Position numbers and translations under genes: made by a program. Shown piece after piece: positions 6,877 to 12,725 of a DNA stretch of 13,706 nt (position 1 is the first letter of the stretch; each line of letters opens with the position of its first letter). The notes under the pieces were generated by a model, which was not told where the DNA came from, made no database searches, and worked only from the letters and a program-made list of their open reading frames with translations. The stretch is from Chloroflexota bacterium (GTDB lineage Bacteria; Chloroflexota; Anaerolineae; Promineifilales; Promineifilaceae). The DNA lies in contig QQUD01000916.1 in the NCBI GenBank assembly GCA_008501785.1, forward strand, positions 1 through 13,706, read 5' to 3'.

Positions 6877-7071
6877 GTCATTCCGAGGTCCCCGAGGAAT
6901 CCCAAATACCTTTATTGTGCAGGTTGTTGGGATTTCTCCTTGAAGAGCCTGCCCTGAGCGTAGCCGAACGGGTCGAAATGAAGTGAGTTTCTTAGTTGTC
7001 TGCTGAGGATTCCCCTTCTTTTTTGCTGGGTCAGAGGGATTGCTCACTTCAAAGACCTCGTTCGAAATGAC
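6877..7071. repeat. About 195-bp MITE-like or REP-like element with imperfect terminal inverted repeats
   Basis: The left end GTCATTCCGAGGTC (6877-6890) plus GAGGAATCCC (6894-6903) is mirrored by GGGATTGCTC (7036-7045) plus GACCTCGTTCGAAATGAC (7054-7071), with small insertions. A perfect inner pair TGAAGTGAG (6979-6987) and CTCACTTCA (7043-7051) also exists. The middle contains CCTGCCCTGAGCGTAGCC (6950-6967), a string I associate with dispersed repeats in environmental bacterial genomes. No transposase ORF is inside. It ends 50 nt before the AlkD-like gene. Confidence 0.6.
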
Positions 7072-7121
7072 AATAGTGTGTGTAATTCGTTTTCTTTAGT
7101 CAATGTAAGAAGTGTTGAATT

Positions 7122-7994
7122 ATGAAAAAAGAAATTGCTGGACAAGTGGGTCAAATTATTGAAGCGTATGATCCGATGGTGCCGGGGGAAACGGCCGTTT
7201 CCCTACGCGCCCTCTGGCTAAAATACGAACCAAAAAGCATGGCTGGCATCAAGGCCGAACAGCGAAAAAAGCAGGAAACGGTGGGCATTCCGGTGCCAGT
7301 GTTGAAAGCTATTGGCAAAGAATTAGCCAAAGTCGCCCAGAAACGGGTGGATGATTTTATCCCGTTGACGCGGTTGTTGTGGGATGAATACGGTCGTGAA
7401 GGGCGTGTCGTCACGCTGATTCCGTTGGGCAAAATGGAATTGGCTGCACCTGAAAGTATCATTCCCTTGCTCATGGAGATGTGTCGGTCCTGTATCACCT
7501 GGGAAGATGCTGACCGTATGGGCATGGATGCGCTAGAACCAATTGTACGCAAACTACCGGAGCAGTGGCTTGACTCAATGGATCACTGGCTGGACGATGA
7601 GAATAAATGGGTGCGGCGGGCTGGTGTTATTGCCGTGGGGCGTCTGCCTATGAAACACGCGGCTTATACTGAACGCTGTCTGAAAATGATTGAGCGTTTG
7701 TTGTTTGATGAAGAAGTTGATGTAAAGAAGGCCGTTAGTTTTGCCATTCGTTTGTGTGCGCGGGGCGAAATTGTGCGGGTGCGAGATTTGCTGGACCGGC
7801 ATGTGCCACCTGATAATGTGGCAGCTACCTGGGTGCTTTGTGATGTTATTCGCAGCATGACGCCCAATTTTTTACCGTCGTTTGTATCTTTGTTACCCAG
7901 CTATGAGCGCTGGGCGGCTGATTCTGCATTGAGCAGCAAAGATCGTCGCTCTGTGGAGAGTGCGATTAAGAAATTGCACAGTGTGAGTTACTGA
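7122..7994 (+). CDS. AlkD-like DNA alkylation repair / HEAT-repeat protein
   Basis: A 290-residue all-helical protein with the landmarks of the AlkD family (PF08713): GIPVPVLKAIGKEL (55-68, the usual GVxVPxLRxIAKE block), LLWDEYGREGRVVTL (85-99), TWEDAD with Trp127 and Asp131 spaced as the catalytic Trp/Asp of Bacillus AlkD, WLDDENKWVRRAGVIAV (156-172) and VDVKKAVSFAIRLCAR (199-214). AlkD enzymes excise N3- and N7-alkylated purines from DNA. In the last block the Trp of canonical AlkD (KAxxWxLR) is Phe207 here, so substrate choice or activity may differ, as in AlkD2-type relatives. The N-terminal region holds an 18-bp CGGCCG-centred palindrome encoding ETAVS. A weak purine-rich site (AAGAAG) precedes the ATG. 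Glycosylase activity is inferred; a non-catalytic HEAT scaffold is possible. Confidence 0.75.
   Translation: MKKEIAGQVGQIIEAYDPMVPGETAVSLRALWLKYEPKSMAGIKAEQRKKQETVGIPVPVLKAIGKELAKVAQKRVDDFIPLTRLLWDEYGREGRVVTLIPLGKMELAAPESIIPLLMEMCRSCITWEDADRMGMDALEPIVRKLPEQWLDSMDHWLDDENKWVRRAGVIAVGRLPMKHAAYTERCLKMIERLLFDEEVDVKKAVSFAIRLCARGEIVRVRDLLDRHVPPDNVAATWVLCDVIRSMTPNFLPSFVSLLPSYERWAADSALSSKDRRSVESAIKKLHSVSY
7186..7203. repeat. 18-bp perfect palindrome centred on CGGCCG
   Basis: GGGAAACGGCCGTTTCCC within the AlkD-like gene encodes part of GETAVS. It is one of the long members of the ACGGCCGT set described in the findings. Confidence 0.9.
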
Positions 7995-8069
7995 CCTGAA
8001 CCAAACTTTCTAAACTAGCATCTTTTGTAAAGCGAGCGTTTTTGTTTACAAAGATATTTCAGGGTCAGT
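7990..8069. repeat. Nested inverted repeat at the end of the AlkD-like gene, possible terminator or attenuator
   Basis: The outer pair ACTGACCTGAA (7990-8000, containing the stop codon) and TTCAGGGTCAGT (8058-8069) has one bulged base. The inner pair TTTGTAAA (8024-8031) and TTTACAAA (8045-8052) is perfect. It fills most of the 102-nt gap before the next gene. A T-tract lies within the inner loop, not after the stem, so it does not fit the standard terminator form. Confidence 0.55.
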
Positions 8070-8096
8070 TAATTTGTTGCAGTGGAGGTGATTTAA

Positions 8097-9095
8097 ATGT
8101 CAGTATCTTCACAACAAACATCCTGGTTAATAGAAGAAGATTTAGAAAATCCTGGGGTGCGTTTTTTTGCTTTGAAAGAACTTGTTGATTCTGAAAGTTC
8201 AGAATTGAAAGCAGCTCAGGAAGCGGTGATGACCAATGGACCGGTGCCCACCATTCTTGCAAACCAACATGCGGATGGTTACTGGGTAAAGCCGGGTTAT
8301 TTGCCCAAGTACAACGGGACAATGTGGTCAATTATATTTCTGGCTCAGTTGGGGGCTGATGGACGTGATCCGCGCATTCAAAAAGCATGTGAGCATCTTT
8401 TTGATTTTGCGATTGCTGAACATGGTGGCTTGAGTGCCAGCGGCAATAACAGCGGCCTGATTCACTGTTTGCAAGGCAATTTGTGTGCTGCGTTGATTGA
8501 TTTTGGTTATCTGGATGATGAACGGTTGCAGAATGCGCTTCAATGGTTGGCACGCAGCATCATAGGTGAAGGGATTGCGCCGTTTACGAATAAAAAAGCG
8601 CCGGTCCATTATCTAAAAAGTGCGAATTGTGGACCGGGGTTTTTGTGCAGTGCAAATAATCAATTGCCGTGTGCGTGGGGGGCGATCAAGGCGATGTTGG
8701 CGTTGAGTAAGGTGCCAGTGGGGGCGAGAACGGCCGTTATGCAAAACGCCATCGAAACCGGCATCAACTTCTTGTTGAGCCGCGATCCGGCCGCCGCCGA
8801 CTATCCAATGGGGTACACGACTAAGCCCAATCGAAGCTGGTTTAAATTTGGTTATCCCATCGGTTATATCACCGATGTGCTGCAAAATTTGGAAGTGTTG
8901 GCAGCGCTCGGTTTTGCTAACGACCCGCGTATGCAAAATGGAATTGACTTGTTGTTGAGCAAGCAGGACGATCAGGGGCGATGGTTGCTTGACTATACCT
9001 ACAATGGCAAAACTTGGGTTGATATTGAACAAAAAGGGAAGCCGAGTAAATGGGTGACACTGCGTGCTTTGCACGTGCTCAAACATATAAATTAA
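8097..9095 (+). CDS. Alpha/alpha-toroid (prenyltransferase/squalene cyclase-like repeat) protein, paralogue A
   Basis: A 332-residue cytoplasmic protein made of repeated helix pairs. It opens with WLIEEDLENPGVRFFALKEL (10-29) and has QW-like motifs at NQHADGYW (56-63) and KQDDQGRW (289-296), the signature of squalene-hopene cyclase and prenyltransferase-fold toroids. It lacks the DXDD acid motif of hopene cyclases, so cyclase activity is not supported. Six cysteines (98, 124, 130, 178, 184, 192) include a CGPGFLCSANNQLPC cluster that could bind a metal. The C-terminal third (WFKFGYPIGYITDVLQNLEV, then GKTWVDIEQKGKPSKWVTLR) aligns block by block with the next gene, so the two are paralogues. 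A very strong GGAGGTGA ribosome binding site lies 5 nt before the ATG. I do not know its function. Confidence 0.7.
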   Translation: MSVSSQQTSWLIEEDLENPGVRFFALKELVDSESSELKAAQEAVMTNGPVPTILANQHADGYWVKPGYLPKYNGTMWSIIFLAQLGADGRDPRIQKACEHLFDFAIAEHGGLSASGNNSGLIHCLQGNLCAALIDFGYLDDERLQNALQWLARSIIGEGIAPFTNKKAPVHYLKSANCGPGFLCSANNQLPCAWGAIKAMLALSKVPVGARTAVMQNAIETGINFLLSRDPAAADYPMGYTTKPNRSWFKFGYPIGYITDVLQNLEVLAALGFANDPRMQNGIDLLLSKQDDQGRWLLDYTYNGKTWVDIEQKGKPSKWVTLRALHVLKHIN

Positions 9096-9118
9096 AATCT
9101 TGCAGGACGCAAGGAAAT

Positions 9119-9182
9119 AGGACACGGATGATACGGGTTTGGCGGATAAGAAAATCCGCGTCATCCGTATCGTTCGTGTTCT
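9119..9182. repeat. Imperfect inverted repeat between the two toroid genes
   Basis: AGGACACGGATGATACGG (9119-9136) pairs with CCGTATCGTTCGTGTTCT (9165-9182) at 14-15 of 18 positions, and GCGGAT (9142-9147) pairs perfectly with ATCCGC (9154-9159) inside it. It occupies over half of the 111-nt spacer between the paralogues. There is no T-tract, so read-through is likely. The ACACGGATGA-type wording suggests a dispersed intergenic repeat. Confidence 0.65.
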
Positions 9183-9206
9183 GTTTATCATTTTGTAGAG
9201 GTGAAC

Positions 9207-10193
9207 ATGATTTTTGGAACCGAACAGATTGATTGGTTGTTGATGTCGGATGAGCCGTGGACGCGTTATCGGACGCTGATTGATTTGGTGGGGCGGTCTG
9301 AGGATGATGGGGAGGTGGTGGCGGCACGGGCGGAGATGGTGGCGCATGCGCAGGTGAGGGGGTTGGTGGAAACGGCCGTTTCCTGGCCCGGTTATGCGCT
9401 TAAACGACACAACGACGCACGCCACCCGATTTATGCATTTTCTACGCTGGCCGATTTTGGCATTCATTTCGATGATGATGGGGTGCAGGAGGCGTTAGAA
9501 AAGATTCTTGAACATCAATCAGCGGAGGGCGCGTTTCAAACCAAAATGCGACTTTACAAGCAGTTTGGTGGGTTGGATGGTGAGCATTTAATCTGGATGG
9601 GGTGTGATGCCCCGACTTTGCTGTATGCGCTGTTGGCGATGGGGATGGGAGATGACGCTCGGGTGCAACACGCTGTTGATCATTTGGTTGGTTTGGTTCA
9701 GGAAGATGGTTGGCGATGCAGCGCGGCGTCTGATTTGGGGAATTTTCGTGGACCAGGGCGCAAGGATGATCCTTGTCCGATTGTGAATGTGTATGCGTTA
9801 AAAGCTTTGGCGCAGCTTCCAGAAATGCGAGACAGTTTAGTTGTGCAGCAAGGGGCTGAGATGCTGCTGTGGCATTGGGCGCATCAGGGAGAGCGGAAAT
9901 TGCGTATGTTTGGCATTGGCACTGATTTTCGCAAGCTGAAATATCCGTTTGTGTGGTATGACGTGCTGCATGTGGTGGATGTGCTGAGTCGTTTTCCGTT
10001 TGTATATGATGATGTTCGTTTTCGGGAGATGTTGCAGGTTGTTTTGGAGCTGGGGGATGAAAACGGCCGTTTTACAGCCACATCGATGTTTAGAGCGTGG
10101 AAGGGGTGGTCGTTTGCGGATAAGAAACGGCCGTCTCCGTGGCTTAGTTTTTTGGTTTATCGCATCCAGCATCGTGTATTTGAAGTGGCCTGA
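9207..10193 (+). CDS. Alpha/alpha-toroid (prenyltransferase/squalene cyclase-like repeat) protein, paralogue B
   Basis: A 328-residue homologue of the preceding gene. Matching blocks are WLLMSDEPWTRYRTLIDLV (10-28), an Asp-Pro-Cys block RKDDPCPIVNVYALKALAQL (185-204), KLKYPFVWYDVLHVVDVLSR (243-262), GDENGRF (283-289), and WKGWSFADKKRPSPWLSFLV (298-317). Cys133, Cys171 and Cys190 may form a site comparable to the cysteine cluster of paralogue A. The start is taken at ATG 9207, with AGAGG 5 nt upstream; an in-frame GTG at 9201 overlaps that ribosome binding site and is unlikely. The gene carries three CGGCCG palindromes, one 16 bp and one 14 bp long. No catalytic motif is recognised. Adjacent homologous toroids may form a heterodimer or act on related substrates; this is inference. 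Confidence 0.7.
   Translation: MIFGTEQIDWLLMSDEPWTRYRTLIDLVGRSEDDGEVVAARAEMVAHAQVRGLVETAVSWPGYALKRHNDARHPIYAFSTLADFGIHFDDDGVQEALEKILEHQSAEGAFQTKMRLYKQFGGLDGEHLIWMGCDAPTLLYALLAMGMGDDARVQHAVDHLVGLVQEDGWRCSAASDLGNFRGPGRKDDPCPIVNVYALKALAQLPEMRDSLVVQQGAEMLLWHWAHQGERKLRMFGIGTDFRKLKYPFVWYDVLHVVDVLSRFPFVYDDVRFREMLQVVLELGDENGRFTATSMFRAWKGWSFADKKRPSPWLSFLVYRIQHRVFEVA
9368..9383. repeat. 16-bp perfect palindrome centred on CGGCCG
   Basis: GGAAACGGCCGTTTCC within toroid gene B encodes ETAVS. It shares 16 bp with the palindrome in the unrelated AlkD-like gene. Confidence 0.9.
10060..10073. repeat. 14-bp perfect palindrome centred on CGGCCG
   Basis: AAAACGGCCGTTTT within toroid gene B is read in a different frame and encodes ENGRF. 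Confidence 0.9.
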
Positions 10194-10214
10194 ATTAAGT
10201 TTTTAAGATTTTTA

Positions 10215-10307
10215 AACGCAGATTTCGGAGATTGTTCCAAAGTTTTCCAATTTAAAATCATTTCTTAAATCTATGCAATCTGCGTCTCAATCTTCGTAAT
10301 CTGCGTT
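10215..10307. terminator. Inverted repeat between convergent genes, possible bidirectional terminator
   Basis: The arm AACGCAGATTTCGGAGATTG (10215-10234) pairs with CAATCTTCGTAATCTGCGTT (10288-10307) at 18 of 20 positions. A second partial copy of the right arm lies directly before it (ATCTATGCAATCTGCGT, 10270-10286). The repeat sits exactly between the convergent toroid B and crtYcd genes, with A/T-rich flanks on both sides, which suits termination in both directions. The 53-nt loop is long for an intrinsic terminator, so it may simply be a dispersed repeat. Confidence 0.45.
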
Positions 10308-10318
10308 AAAATCTCTAA

Positions 10319-11134
10319 TTAAATTTCGGTCAAGTGCTGCGGGGTTTTTGTATTTCTGCGAATGATGTGTAGAAATCGTTGTAGACGTGTTTGACTTTCT
10401 TGTGCCAGCAGCAGCGTCATGCCAAACACAATCAACACGTTTGTATTTAGGAAAAATAAAAATTCTTCGAATGGGAGAATGCCGCCGATTTCCCATCCCA
10501 ATGATTGTGCAGGATCGATGGTCCAGGTGCCTGCTTGAATGGCAATGGCATCTGCGCCTGAAAGGTAAAGTGTTGTGGGAATGATTGCCAGCAGCACGAG
10601 GCGTCGATGTTTCCACAAAATATCTGCACCAAAGGCGAGTTGGAGCATGATGGGGGGGAGCGCCCAGCCAAGTTGAAGCGCCAGGTAAGTTCCAGGCTGC
10701 CAGCCGCTGATGAGGATGACGATCATAGTTAGCCAGATGAGGGTGAGAAGGGAAACGGCCGTTATCCTCACCTTGCCACTTTCCCAATTAACAGCTTGTT
10801 TTAACGGCAACTGTCGCATCAATATCAACAGCCATAACCCAGTAAAAATCGGCTGCAAAACGAAAAACGTGTATTCCTCAATTGGAACCCAGCCAAAGAC
10901 AATGCCCGTGACTAATTCAGGGTCGTACCACCAGACGCGGGTTGCTACCAGATAGTTATCCCACGGTGTGGTGTAGATGAGGGCAATGAACACATGTCCA
11001 AGGATAGCGATGGTGGCTGGGTAGGCGTTGAAGGTGGTGGGATGGGGGGAGAAACGGCCGTTTCTCCACGCCACGCCGAGCAAAATGAGAATGGGTATAA
11101 CGAGAAAGATAGCTAGAAAAGTGAAGTAACTCAT
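10319..11134 (-). CDS. crtYcd: Lycopene cyclase, fused CrtYc-CrtYd (CarR-domain) type
   Basis: A 271-residue polytopic membrane protein made of two tandem CarR/TIGR03462-type halves. Half 1 contains YTTPWDNYLVA (54-64), a Trp-Tyr pair (69-70) and VPIEEYTFF (83-91). Half 2 contains GADAIAI (193-199), AGTWTIDP (201-208) and LPFEEFLFF (220-228). The PWDN and P(I/F)EE(Y/F) motifs are those of heterodimeric lycopene beta-cyclases of actinobacteria and Myxococcus, here joined in one chain as in archaea and Bacteroidetes. Six to eight membrane helices are visible. It would cyclise lycopene to gamma- or beta-carotene. It is the last gene of crtB-crtI-crtYcd, 80 nt after crtI, a gap filled by a four-copy repeat, and no good ribosome binding site precedes its ATG. 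A CruF-like hydratase is less likely because the paired EE motifs are kept. Confidence 0.85.
   Translation of the reverse strand: MSYFTFLAIFLVIPILILLGVAWRNGRFSPHPTTFNAYPATIAILGHVFIALIYTTPWDNYLVATRVWWYDPELVTGIVFGWVPIEEYTFFVLQPIFTGLWLLILMRQLPLKQAVNWESGKVRITAVSLLTLIWLTMIVILISGWQPGTYLALQLGWALPPIMLQLAFGADILWKHRRLVLLAIIPTTLYLSGADAIAIQAGTWTIDPAQSLGWEIGGILPFEEFLFFLNTNVLIVFGMTLLLAQESQTRLQRFLHIIRRNTKTPQHLTEI
11048..11067. repeat. 20-bp perfect palindrome centred on CGGCCG
   Basis: GGAGAAACGGCCGTTTCTCC within crtYcd encodes part of WRNGRF, in a poorly conserved loop after the first membrane helix. It is the longest member of the set. Confidence 0.9.
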
Positions 11135-11145
11135 AGTTGGTGAGC

Positions 11146-11210
11146 GGTAATCGGTAAACAGTAATCGGTGACGTTTCTTACCGATTACCGTTCACTAATT
11201 ACCGATTACT
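11146..11210. repeat. Four copies of (A/G)GTAATCGGT, two direct and two inverted
   Basis: Copies in one orientation lie at 11146-11155 (GGTAATCGGT) and 11160-11169 (AGTAATCGGT); reverse-complement copies lie at 11180-11189 and 11201-11210. Several alternative hairpins can form. The set fills the crtI-crtYcd gap and abuts the crtYcd start, where it replaces any recognisable ribosome binding site. It may dampen crtYcd expression relative to crtI, or be a decayed repeat. Confidence 0.75.
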
Positions 11211-11214
11211 GCTC

Positions 11215-12705
11215 CTAAACAGGAACGCCTGCAATTAAATCTTCTGCAATTTTGGAAGAAGAGAGCACGCCGGGTAAACCTGCGCCGGGGTGGGTGCCTG
11301 CACCGACGAAGTAGAGGTTGTCGAAATCTTCGGAGCGGTTGTGTGGGCGGAACCAGGCAGATTGGGTCAGAATGGGTTCAACCGAGAAGGCTGAACCTTT
11401 GTAACTGTTGAGCGTGTTTTGGAAGTGCAGTGGATCAATGTAATGTTCGGCAACAATGTTTTCTTGCAGGTCAGGCAGGTAGTTATCTTCCAAAAACTGC
11501 ATGATTGCGTCTCGATATGGCTTTGCCGCTGTTCGCCAATCGATACCGGCATCTAAATGCGGCACCGGAGAGAGCACGTAGAAGGATTCGTGTCCTTCTG
11601 GTGCAATGGATGGGTCCGTGAGCGTTGGCATGTGCAGGTAGAGTGAGAAGTCATCGGACAGAACTTTGTTGTTGAAGATGTCGGTAAGAAGTTCTTGGTA
11701 CTTATCCCCGAGAATGATGTTGTGGTGGGCCAATTGGGTATCCGTGTATCGCTTTTTGGTGCCAAAGTAGATGACCATCAGCGACATGCTGTAGCGGGTG
11801 AGGTTTTTCCACCGAAAATCAGAGTTGCGCAGGCCGCGAGCTTTGGCAGGAATCATGTTCATGTAGGTGAAGGCGACATCGGCGTTGGAAATGACGTGGT
11901 CGGCATGGTGGACGGTGCCATCTTTGAGACGGATGCCGGTGGCGGAACGGCCGTTTACCAAAATCTCATCTACTTCAGTGTTCAGATGAAAACGGCCGCC
12001 CAACTCTTCGATCAGGCTGCCAAGCGCATTCACCAATGCACCGGTGCCACCCATCACGTAATGAATGCCCCATTCGCGTTCCAAGTAGTGAATCATGGCG
12101 TAAATCGATGATGAATCGAATGGGTTGCCGCCGATTAGCAGCGGATGGAAGGAGAAGCAGCGGCGCAAAAACTCGTCTTGGATAAATTGGGAGGCGTATT
12201 TGTATACAGACTGATGTGATTTTAGCTTGATTAAATCGGGTGCAACTTTGAACATGTCGCTAACGGACAGAAATGGCTTATCTGCAAGTTCCACGAACCC
12301 TTTTTCGAAAATTGCTTTTGTGGAGGCAATAAATTTTTTGTAGCCTTCGACATCGGCCGGATTTTGTTTTTCGATTTGACTGTAGGTGAATTCGGCGTCG
12401 TCGTTGTAGTCAAACGGCTTGTTGTTTTTATCGAAGATGCGGTAGAAAGGGTCTAGCGGAGCAAACTCGACATAATCTTCGCGTTTGCGGCCTGCTAGTT
12501 CAAAAATATCGTCAAACATAAATGGCGCGGTGATCACTGTGGGTCCGCCGTCAAATTTAAAACCATTTTTCTCATAGACATAAGCGCGGCCACCTGGCTT
12601 GTCTCGTTTTTCAAAAATCTCAACCTGATAGCCACGTGCCGCTAAACGTGCAGCAGCGCCTAATCCACCAAAGCCGCTGCCAATAATAATTACTTTTTCT
12701 GTCAT
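11215..12705 (-). CDS. crtI: Phytoene desaturase, CrtI type
   Basis: A 496-residue FAD-dependent desaturase converting phytoene to lycopene or a partly desaturated product at the membrane surface. The N-terminal dinucleotide-binding fold [20 protein letters not shown] (5-24) with the Glu-ended second strand ([14 protein letters not shown]) and the C-terminal FAD block [17 protein letters not shown] are diagnostic of CrtI. Length is typical of the family. GGGAGG lies 5 nt before the ATG, and the gene starts 20 nt after the crtB stop, so the two are very probably cotranscribed. Two CGGCCG sites fall in VNGRSATG and GGRFHLN. The number of desaturation steps (three or four) cannot be read from sequence; the lycopene cyclase downstream argues for lycopene as product. 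Confidence 0.95.
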   Translation of the reverse strand: MTEKVIIIGSGFGGLGAAARLAARGYQVEIFEKRDKPGGRAYVYEKNGFKFDGGPTVITAPFMFDDIFELAGRKREDYVEFAPLDPFYRIFDKNNKPFDYNDDAEFTYSQIEKQNPADVEGYKKFIASTKAIFEKGFVELADKPFLSVSDMFKVAPDLIKLKSHQSVYKYASQFIQDEFLRRCFSFHPLLIGGNPFDSSSIYAMIHYLEREWGIHYVMGGTGALVNALGSLIEELGGRFHLNTEVDEILVNGRSATGIRLKDGTVHHADHVISNADVAFTYMNMIPAKARGLRNSDFRWKNLTRYSMSLMVIYFGTKKRYTDTQLAHHNIILGDKYQELLTDIFNNKVLSDDFSLYLHMPTLTDPSIAPEGHESFYVLSPVPHLDAGIDWRTAAKPYRDAIMQFLEDNYLPDLQENIVAEHYIDPLHFQNTLNSYKGSAFSVEPILTQSAWFRPHNRSEDFDNLYFVGAGTHPGAGLPGVLSSSKIAEDLIAGVPV

Positions 12706-12725
12706 ACTGTCCTCCCGTATATCAT

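Noticed and set aside
6410..7121. tRNA or rRNA gene in the long spacer
   Set aside because: No cloverleaf, T-loop (GTTCGAATC-type) or rRNA-like segment is seen; the symmetry there is of simple inverted repeats.
8097..9095. Squalene-hopene cyclase
   Set aside because: Only about half the usual length and no DXDD motif, although QW-like motifs are present.
8613..9467. 284-residue minus-strand ORF spanning the toroid gene junction
   Set aside because: It overlaps two well-supported genes on the other strand and is His/Arg/Pro-rich, as expected of antisense translation.
8097..10193. Nitrogenase iron protein (NifH) label, which I recall being applied to proteins of this sort
   Set aside because: Neither protein has a P-loop or the NifH cysteine ligand pattern; both are helical toroids.
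10287..10787. 166-residue minus-strand ORF in a second frame over crtYcd
   Set aside because: The other frame carries the lycopene cyclase motifs and membrane helices; this one is compositionally odd and runs through the inverted repeat.
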